A stretch of 64,000 nt of DNA. Source: Lunularia cruciata. Taxonomy: Eukaryota; Streptophyta; Marchantiopsida; Lunulariales; Lunulariaceae. This document shows positions 55,366 through 64,000 of this stretch, one piece after another. Within the stretch, counting starts at the first letter, position 1, and each line of letters starts with the position of its first letter. Both the position numbers and the translations under genes were made by a program. The stretch covers positions 10,664,001-10,728,000 of the forward strand of contig OX419760.1 of the NCBI GenBank assembly GCA_948567375.1, read 5' to 3'. The notes beneath the pieces are model-generated. The model did no database searches and was not told where the DNA came from. It saw only the letters and a list, made by a program, of their open reading frames with translations.

Positions 55366-58300
55366 TCAACTTCCAGAAATAACATAGGCGATAATGCTTC
55401 CTGCAATATCCCAGAAGTACTTATAATTGAGTGCTACGCAAATCATATCAATTTGTTTCAAGTCTGATTGGACCTGGCAATAATAAGTCCATCATTACTC
55501 GGTCAGGCAACGCTTACCTTGTGTCACCACCAACACAGTCTCAGTTGAGACTGCTGCAAGGGCAGCCACGCGCTCACTAATGAATATGGTCTGTGAGACT
55601 GCGCCAAACAGCATACACGTTAGAATTTAGAATTTCATCGAGATCCCAGGAACTTGTAGCAGTCCTAGATATACAAACCTAGAGGAATTCTTTTAGAAAC
55701 CCCCAGAGATACCTCAAAATATTTGAGCAACGGGGAGCAGAAGCCGTTCGAAAGACGGGAGATCCAGAATTACTTAGATACATCAAGATATTTGAGAAAT
55801 CGGAGCAGATGAAAAGGGTGGCCCAGAACCAACTTAGACACATCGAGAAACTTGGGTTGAGGCAATGCCCACCTCTAACGGGGAGGCCAGGTGTGCATCC
55901 ACCAGCCGTCTTGAAGTCCAAGGAAACTTCCTCAGCTCCATCTTCAGGAATAGTCCCGACGTAGTTGGAGTACCGTCCATCTGAAAGCCATAACTTTCGC
56001 ACAACACCTGAATCCAGTTGAAAATGGCAGGCACTTAAGATGACAAAGATAAAAAAGCGCCAAATACCAAGGAAATAGAAAGATCCAGCACGATACAAAT
56101 GCAAATAGTTGTGGAGAAGTTCCACAATCTCCCCATAATATTGAACATTAGCGGACATGATCTATCACCGTATCTTCTCAATGGACTCATGCAACAGTCT
56201 ATGATCACAGTTAAAACCCACTCACCACGCTTGACTTCCGCAGGGGTGCCTTGTACAGCTGGAAGAAGCACTGCCATTGACGAAACTTTCATAGATGTGC
56301 GGAGTGGAGTCATCTTCGGATGACTGACACGAACAGAGTTCGTTCCTCGATCTTGAATGTCTTCCAGAGCCAGTAAGTGCAAGTCTCCACTAGAGTCAAG
56401 AACAACAAACCTCCTTAGAGAAATCTCCTGGATATCCACCACCTGTGCCTGCAGCCCTCCCTTGCCAGCCATAAACCCATCTTGCTGGCTTTCCTTACAA
56501 GTTGCCACAAACATTGGCCCTACCAAACCCAGACCCTGCTTTTGCTTTACATGGCTGAAAGCTATGAGCTTCTCATCTGATAGATGTAAATCCTCAGAAA
56601 GAGTGTTTGTCTCAACGCTGCCAATACCCTCTGACCCAGAGCTGAAAGACTGAGATCCATCAACGTTGTACATAATCTCATGACAATTGCCATTGTGCAA
56701 AACTACACCATTCCTCTTCTGTACACCCCCTGCCTTCCAAAGCGACTCCATGATGGCTCTTTTTCCCAAGTGATCAGCTGCAAACAAAATCACCATAAAA
56801 CAGCTAATGACAAAGAGGATTTCGCTTCAGTAAATAATATCCACGAGAAAAAGAAGCCAAAATTAAATAGAGACTGCTCAAGATATATGTCCCAAAACAG
56901 AATATGCAAACGAATTGACACAAACCCTCGAGGCATCCCTTGAATTGACACGTCCCGTTCAGGTGTATTATTACGAGGCGTCAATTAGATGCCTCACCAT
57001 ATCGATCTCAGCACGAAACAACATAAAAACTGTGTAATTCATGTTCTCTATATTTTAGCCACGAGAGGGAACAGATATGTACGACTAGTGGCCTGCCTCT
57101 CATGGCATAACGACAAAACACCTCGCACCCGCTAAGACCTTGCAAATGTCCGGGTTCAACTAAGATGGGGATTAAGAAACAATAATTACCAAAAAGCATG
57201 ACAAAAGTCGTTCATGTGGCGTGAGGATCTACAGATTCAAACTTTCTCCTAAGGTCCTGAGTTTGATCACGATAACTAGAAGATGTACAGAGCAGGCGGA
57301 AGACAGAAGCAAAAATGGTCACAAGACAAAAGTACAAAGCGAACAATCGTTAAGAGATCAAGATACCCCACAATACTGATTGCAACAATACAAGACTGGT
57401 GTTCGGGAAACAGATTGACAATATTCTTACGCCTTATGCCTCGGTAGTGACTGTTAAGCAGTGGAAGTCCTGACTCTCGGATGAACAGGTAAGCTGTAGC
57501 ACGACGTCCCTCCCGGGGGGTGAATAGATACAGGTTCTTGGAGCTCGCCAGCAAGCACATGGCACTCCTCTGACGGAGTAAAGCTTGCAGAAAACTATCA
57601 CGAATTATACTAATCAAGAGACGTGAATCATGTCGGAACAAGTAACGTGAAAGAAGTGGTGGCAATGTACACCCGTCAGTCAAGAAATACGCTGCAACTT
57701 AGGGTTCTTACTTCTCCCAACTGTACTAGGGATATGCCATTAAACCTTTCAATCGACGCTCCACTCAATCTCCTGCTTATCGTAAGATTAAGCAGTCTTA
57801 TAACCTTTCCTCTTGCTCACCTTAGGGCAGTGCATTATTCCAAACCCTACAATCATACTTGGAATGAAGTGAATGATCTCAATGCCGACACACGTCCTGC
57901 TCCAGGAAACGGTGTCCTATGAGATGAAATACACCGGTATTTCTCGAACATCATGCCTCGGGAGAAATCTCTCTTAGTGGGAAGCAGACAAGATATCAGA
58001 TGTGAAACTATATCCAAGCACAGCCACATTTCACTGTGAAGAGTAGTCTGGCATATGACCTAAGAGGTAAGAAAAAAACCAACCTGCCAGATCCTGCTTT
58101 CGGTCAGAAGTACCCTTCTAGACGTCTGTTTCGCAGCAAGCTATGAATCCTGTAAAATCACTCCATACTAGTGGTGCTTGCGGCTTCTAGATCGGTTCTA
58201 GGAGTAACTTCAGAGCATTCAAAACTAAGTAGGGATGTAATGTTGATAATTATCAATTGAAGCTGATATACCGAGAATTACCCTTGGCCATCAGCAAGAA

Positions 58301-60022
58301 ATTCGCAAGCTTAAAGAAGCAAAATCCAGCTCACTTTCTTCCGCGCAAGCATTTAAGGGAGAGATGGGACGAAGAAAAAGTACCGTCTTCCTTGACATAA
58401 TGAGTTCCGTTCGACATATTTTGCAGATCGTCCTTCACGGCAGCGGCAATGTAATCCTGGGTCATACTCGAGACTTTTAGATGGTTATCTTGTACAGGGA
58501 TCCCATGAGTCAAAGGTAACCCAACAAAGTCGTTCCCTGCTGGCTGGGCATTACCACCTTGTTGCTGCCCATTTCCTTGCCGAGGACTTCCTCTTGATCC
58601 TGAATCTAGCTCCAAATTGAAACCATTTCCCGAACTTTGCGTTCTAACCACAAGACATACTTTCCTTTCCTTGTCATGAAGTCCATTTCTAGGTGCAATT
58701 TCATTCCCCGGTATAGCGTCGCCACGTTTAACCTGCTCCTTGTCATCTCCTTTACCAGCGTACAGTCCATTCTTTCGAACAGGTCTCAACTCGGAAATTC
58801 CAGCTACTGCACTCACTTCCCCGTTCGAGGCATGTTCGGCATGAACGACGGCAAGATCTTTCATGGTTGGATCCATTTGCGAATTTTTGGACACACTTAA
58901 GGATTGCACTTCACCCATCAAGGTCAAGTCTTTTGGCAAGTCTTTGGGCCGCTCTCGTTCTTTAAGTCGTTTACCCGGTTTGATAAGGGGGCGCAAAGGC
59001 CAAATCCAGACACCTCCAGCCTCGCCCAACAGCAAGTGCTGAGGGGAGACGAACAAGGAGTAGACAGGCCTGTTGCACTCCAACACGGCACATTTCATCA
59101 ACAGCAGGTGACCTGAACTGTCCACGTCTCCTCCACTCTCTGCCCTTCTATTTATTCCTAGTTCAGATACCTTCTCGGCCGGGCTAAACCCAGTCCCACG
59201 GAAAGACCGACCTCCATGGTCTTTCGGTAGCTCTGGCACACCGACGTGCTTCGCGGCCAGAATCCAAATTCTACTTCCAGAGACCGAATAGACAATGACG
59301 ACGTTGACGGACGCAACCATTCTCATTGTCATCCCATGAGGAATTTCTAGACGTGCCGCTCTCCACTTGCTAACATGTCGCCGTTGCTGGAGATCATTGT
59401 TGTCCGGATGATGACCAATATCGGAGCCTCTAGAATTTCTCTTCGGGTAATCTATTTCCACATTGGCTCGACTGAACACGGGTGGCTCACAGTGCCAAGC
59501 AAACACATCAATACATGATCCTCCCCTGGCAGGCTGCGATGTCAAGAAAAAAACACGAGTGCGGATAGTATTCCCAGCAGATTTCCCGTTGTTTCCATTC
59601 GCAACCACTCTAGTATTACTGCTCCCCTTCCCTCCTCCTCGTGGCCCAACTCTGGGTGTGATCTTCCCTGCTTCCACTCCACCTGCTTCCACCCCTACCT
59701 TACCAGCATAGTGATCCCTCGACTCGCCCCCAGAGGTTGAAATGCCTCCGGAGGCTCCTCCTCCTTTTTCTACCGGATACAACACACGAAATGGTAAGGA
59801 ACCGCCGCCTGCAAGCACTCGAGCCTGCAGGCGCAAAAAGCAGGCATCAGTGCAAGGGGCCGGGATTGAAGTCGGTTGATAAGCAGGCAACGACGAGAGC
59901 GACACCAGGAGACAAGAAGAATCCGCTAGCACAAACGCAGCACAGTTGGATCGCGGCTCCACACACACTTTCACCACTTGTGTGTGGTGCGCGTCTGCTA
60001 TTCGCAGCCTGTACGCCTGCAT
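55366..60022 (-). CDS. Six-exon gene, 884-residue plant protein of unknown function
   Basis: Minus-strand exons: 58335-60022, 57431-57594, 56226-56777, 55873-56007, 55518-55598 and 55366-55400. The total of 2,655 bases is in phase throughout. Most borders are clear (GTGAGC, GTAAGA, GTGAGT and GTAAGC donors); the acceptor of exon 2 (GATAG before TTTTCTG) is chosen for phase and is the weakest. The N-terminus (MQAYRLRIADAHHTQVV), FVLADSSCLLVSLSSL and FVVLDSSGDLHLLALE look like beta-propeller blades. Residues about 85-150 are Gly-rich and disordered. LLLGEAGGVWIWPLRPLIK and VAALAAVSTETVLVVTQG are strong conserved-looking segments. No enzyme motif, signal peptide or membrane helix. A WD40-like scaffold is my inference. 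Confidence 0.75.
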
Positions 60023-60039
60023 CCCATCCCTTCATCCGC

Positions 60040-60560
60040 TCTCTTTCTATCCTCTTCCTCCTCCTCTTCCCTCCCTCACTTCTCCCTCTCGTCTCAATTC
60101 CCCACCATTCTCTTCTCTTCTCCTCCTCTTCCTCTTCAATCTCTCTCCAATCTCCTTCAGCCGCTCGCGAAACTAAAATAACATCTCCACGTTCCCTCCT
60201 CCTCCTCCTCCTCCCTCCTCCTTTCTTATCAATCCTCCCTCCTCCTCCTAATCTCGCCTACACTCCTCCGGTCCTCCCTCTCCAATTTCTTCCTCTTTGC
60301 ACTCGATACATCTGCTTCCTCTGTCCTTCTGTTTCCTTCCTTCCTTCTGTAGTCCTCGTCGTGGTCGCGGCTTTCCTACCCGTAGCAGCAGATCTGATCT
60401 TCCTTTCCTCCCTCCTTCGTTCCTTCCTCTCGGCAGGGCTGCGGCCTCCCCTCGTTCTCACAATTCTTCTTCTTCCTCTTCTGTCTTCTCCTTGTGGAAT
60501 CTCTCGGTGAGGCAGCAGCTTCGCCAGCCAGCCCAAGCGAGGGCTGAGGACGGAAATGTA
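60040..60560 (-). promoter_or_regulatory. GA-rich leader/promoter of the 884-residue gene
   Basis: On the minus strand the sequence just upstream of the start codon is strongly purine-rich: long GGAGGAGGAGG and GAGAGAGATTG-like runs, seen as CT-rich on the plus strand. Such GA tracts are common in plant 5' leaders and bind GAGA-type (BPC) factors. The long plus-strand frame across it is a by-product of this composition. Confidence 0.5.
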
Positions 60561-62627
60561 CGATCGCCTCAGCTGATGTCATTCCATTCCCTTTCTCCCA
60601 ACAGCTCGGTAACTTTCATCATTGACCTTAGGCTCCAGATTCACTTTCCTGTGCTGCTCATACTCCCCCGGCAGGCAGAATAATCCATCACTCCGGCAGA
60701 GACTGGACATTTTCCTCACCGAGAATATATCTCGTGAGCGTTGGTTCTCCAAGAGCGCTCTTCAACTGCCCGGTAATTTCCTAAAATCTCCCACCAATTT
60801 GTCAGGAACCCGGCCCGTTTCGTACTTACTCCCACAGAACGAAAACCTCTGGAAACGTTTCCCGACGACTGCCTCCCGCATTCCCTCGTCCCTATCTAAT
60901 CAATCAACTCGCGGCTGCCTCTGACGTGTCTAAACCCCCCTCCCCCTCTGCCCTCTCGATTAAAGAAACCTAGAATTTTCCGGTCTTTCTCTATTGCGGC
61001 TTAGCTCTATTTTTCCTATTTTGTCTTACCCTTGTACGGCTCGATGGGGGTCTTCCCATCCTTCGTGTTTTCTACGCGGTCGCCCTTTTCACTTTCTCTA
61101 GTTTCAAGTTACGTCCTGCTCTCGGCGCAGTTCTATCCTCTACAAGTTACTCATATGATTTCGCCAAGGAGAGATAGATTCCTGGATACTAAACGTGCTT
61201 GTTTTTATCACAAACATACATGGAGGAACAACTCCAGAGAGTTTTTGTTGGCAAGATCATTCACTTTGAAGAGATCAAAGACCTAGGACTACAGTGGTAA
61301 TGAAGAGCCTATGGTCCATTGGTGATTTACTCTAAACCTTCCCTCCATCTTCCTTTTCCTCCCTTTCGAATCTTTGGAGAGGAGAGGCTCTACACCCTAC
61401 CACGAACATAATTGAGAGGATGACATCTTGTAGGAATATCTTGTAGTCAACTATACTAAATAACATTTAACCGGATTTCGCTGTTCAACTTGGCAGGAAA
61501 TTTGTGGGTGGAAGATTTCTTCGGCATCATGCTTGAGTTTATTACTGTAGTTCTGCTTTTCTCCGAATGATGAGAAGGATATTTCATCTCTAACTCCTTA
61601 TTAAGCCAGTTGAATTCCTAATATACCCCATTCCGAGTTAGTACCTTTTGAAACTTTTTCTAAAATTTCTTTGTTTTCCATGCTTGCAATCTTGGGCAAC
61701 GCGAGAGGTTCCTAAACAAATCAGAGTCACCCGTTTGTAGAACATCAAGTTGGTCAAGTTGGTTTCTCAATTGACTGAAGTACACTACTAAGTATACTTC
61801 AGTCCGAGGTCAAATTTCCAAAGGATATATTAGGTGTTGCTATAATGGTCATATATGATTAGTTCCCCTCTTTCTCCGCTTTACTCCGGACAAAGGGGCA
61901 TCCATTCCTAATCCACAGGGCTGCCTTACCTCCGGAGATTCATAGAAAGTGAAGGAGACTAGACTGACTGAGTGAATTGAAAGAGAGAATGAATTAAAGG
62001 ATGATCGATCTGTCGCGATGGGTCCGAAGAATCACGTCTTAGCAATTGAAGGAGATATTGTGGAGATTGACGGTAGTTGTATCGGTGTGAGGGTATAGGA
62101 AATTAAGACCAGACGTGGCCATTTTTGTGATTGAGGGAAAAGAAAAATTGGTGTCCACTGTGGTGGCGTATACTTTAGTAGGGGATTGAGATTGACTATG
62201 TTGACTATGCTTTAGTAGGAGATTGAGATTGACACGGACATGACTATGTTGTAGTGAGAAAAAGGTGACCACATAGAACACATGAAGGATGGGAAGATCC
62301 CATCAAGCCGTACAAGGGAGAGACAAAAAAGGTAAATGGCATTAGCCCCAATAGTATCAATATGATAAATCTGCCTACCGCACCTAAGATATCCGAGCTA
62401 TGCAAGTCGTAAGGTCTACAAACTACTAGAGCATCTAAAGAAGTATCACCTAGAGTGATTGCTCTCCTATAGATTGCACTAGCCAATGCTCTATATAGAG
62501 CAATGGACACACATTGTCTAAAGAATGCTACAAAGTATGAGAGTGAGAGTGGTACCTCTTGGCATCTAATATGAAAAGCTTTTGTGCACTCCCTAACAAA
62601 TGTGTCAAATGCCACGTCCATCACTCC
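60561..62627. other. Spacer without supported gene
   Basis: Plus-strand frames at 60622-60924 and 61032-61286 lack recognisable features. A direct duplication with TTTAGTAGG(G)GATTGAGATTGAC lies at 62173-62240. A minus-strand frame of 126 codons at 62244-62624 is hydrophobic and unrecognised. Confidence 0.4.
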
Positions 62628-62993
62628 TGTAACAATATGGAGTTTAACAATGAAGTTAGTAGGGCTAACAAAGTAGCAAATAAGACAAATTAGCCTAGAA
62701 TACTTTGGAAGTATCTAGGAAGCTTCTTGGGAAGCTTCCCAGCCAGCTTAGCTTGCACGCCAAGTAAGCACTTTCTAGAAAGAAGCTTCTTGAGAAGCTT
62801 CCCAATTAACTTGGCTTGCACTCCAAGAAAGCGGCTCAAGGAAGCTTCTTGAGAAGCTTCTCAAGAGCCTTATATGATCTCTATAAATACAAGAGCCAAA
62901 GCTCATGCTAGGCATTTGGATTTTACCCACATTCAAGTGTCCCAAAGTGATCTTCCATTCTCCTATTTCTCTCTTTGGTCTCGGTCTTTTACA
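62628..62993 (+). repeat. 5' LTR of a gypsy-like element (about 366 bp)
   Basis: Begins TGTAACAATATGG and ends CTTTTACA just before a primer-binding site. The left border is inferred from TG and the matching CA end; no second LTR is in the window. It contains three HindIII-type palindromic clusters (62719-62739, 62782-62801, 62841-62860), and TATAAATA at 62882-62889 is the likely TATA box. Confidence 0.6.
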
Positions 62994-62994
62994 T

Positions 62995-63006
62995 TGGTAT
63001 CAAAGC
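62995..63006 (+). promoter_or_regulatory. Primer-binding site (initiator tRNA-Met type, one mismatch)
   Basis: TGGTATCAAAGC, one base different from the usual TGGTATCAGAGC, one base after the LTR end. Confidence 0.8.
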
Positions 63007-63009
63007 ATG

Positions 63010-63946
63010 AATGGGATGGATGGAATTTATGGACCACCAAATCCACTTCCACCAAACCATTGGGATTTTTTTGTCCAAGTACTACCCAAGCATCATTCAC
63101 ACAATTCATCACCTCACGCTTTGGACAAGATTTTCTACATATGATCACCATATCTAAGGAACCCTTGGTGCTTCAGATTGTAACTTATGGAGAACGGTGA
63201 GCATACTACTTCTATGTGTTAATATTAGGTAGATTAGGAGTGGCGTGATAGAGTAGCAACCATGGCGGCAATACCTGAGGTTATCATTGTTATGTAGTAA
63301 CAAATCAAGCACCTTACATGATTGTTGGATGAATGAGACCATCGACGACAAGAGCATGTAGAGAGGGTACCAGTTTGAGAAGGAGAAGATCAAATGTAAT
63401 TCCCTAAACCCAAGGTATTTGAAAGCAAGAATCTCCTGGATGCAATGGAGAATTTTGTGTTTGACTGTGAATGTTATTTTGAAGCTACCAATCTTCAAGA
63501 TGAGCAAAAATAGATTCTCTTGGCTTATAGCCAATTGGATGGAGTAACAAAGCTCTAGTGGAGATTCCAAGTGGAGCAAGCTGAACTAAAAAATTATTGT
63601 ACTAATCTTGACGTGGGCAAAATTCAAGAGTGCAATAATTGGTCAATTCCATGCTATAAATGCCACACAAGCTACACGAGATAGGTTGGCGGAGTTGAAA
63701 TAGATTACCTCTATAAGAAGTTACATCACACAATTCTAGAACATCATCATGAAAATTCAAGACATATTGGGAGGTGAAGCTCAAGACCTGTTTGTGAGGG
63801 GCTTGAAGTCAAGAACCAAATTAGAGGTAACCATGCAAGAGCCACAACACTTGGAGGAAGCCATGCGATTGGCCAAACATTTTGATTCCTTGGTTGCAAC
63901 AACTTGGTCTCAACCTATGAGTTGGTCTGTCTCTCACTCAACATGA
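63010..63946 (+). pseudogene. Gag of a Ty3/gypsy element, broken, running toward the window end
   Basis: Pieces in more than one frame. Near 63420-63540 DAMENFVFDCECYFEA and LLAYSQLDGVTKL give the capsid start, with TAG in place of Trp after KL. TRDRLAELK and GEAQDLFVRGLKSRTKLEV, LEEAMRLAKHFDSLV (63680-63890) give the end, closely following the Retrotrans_gag pattern. Stops and at least two frame changes make it inactive. The rest of the element lies beyond the window. Confidence 0.8.
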
Positions 63947-64000
63947 ACCTCTGATGGCTATTATGGTAATGCACCATGGACTAAGAAGGCAAAGAACCTC

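Noticed and set aside
59737-60510. A 257-codon plus-strand frame rich in Ser, Leu and Pro
   Set aside because: It lies antisense to exon 1 and the GA-rich leader of the minus-strand gene. Its composition follows from CT-rich DNA, with no domain.
61032-61286. A divergent gene facing the 884-residue gene
   Set aside because: An 84-codon frame without motif, splice signals or good composition.

Overview
This is nuclear DNA from a plant (streptophyte). The evidence is spliced genes with GT-AG introns, two plant-type epoxide hydrolases, and dense Ty1/copia and Ty3/gypsy retrotransposons of many ages. The style suggests a non-seed plant (bryophyte, lycophyte or fern), but I cannot name the species. 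About two thirds of the window is transposon-derived. A run of 200 N (17887-18086) marks an assembly gap.

Layout. 1-3090: badly decayed Ty3/gypsy relic on the plus strand. 3078-11430: two diverging copies of another retroelement family, forming an inverted repeat with arms over 1 kb, each carrying an acidic coiled-coil reading frame and minisatellite-rich non-coding DNA. 12764-17886: a minus-strand gag relic, then AT-rich decayed DNA. 18087-23135: an old copia relic with a partial 5' LTR, primer-binding site, broken gag-pol and a 789-bp 3' LTR. 24044-26746: a five-exon epoxide hydrolase gene (minus). 27907-43008: a nested block in which a younger copia element carries a 9.9-kb Ty3/gypsy element in its 3' LTR. 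43271-45955: a second five-exon epoxide hydrolase gene (minus). 47-53 kb: a possible small spliced gene and two hAT-like DNA transposons sharing the terminal motif CAGGCCTCTTTA. 55366-60022: a six-exon gene (minus) for an 884-residue protein I do not recognise. 62628-64000: the 5' end of another gypsy-like element.

The most striking object is the gypsy element at 32767-42653. Its pol frame runs protease, C5-cytosine DNA methyltransferase of DNMT3 type, reverse transcriptase, RNase H, integrase, PHD finger. It thus carries a DNA-methylation writer and a probable histone-tail reader. The copy is recent (about 1% difference between its repeated ends) but dead: six in-frame stops, all explicable by C-to-T changes at CG or CHG sites. 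Every difference I see between its repeated ends is also a transition. Its terminal structure looks circularly permuted.

The two epoxide hydrolase genes share exon number and intron phases and are the same way round. Without the retrotransposon block they would lie about 1.4 kb apart, so they are best read as a tandem duplication later split by nested insertion.
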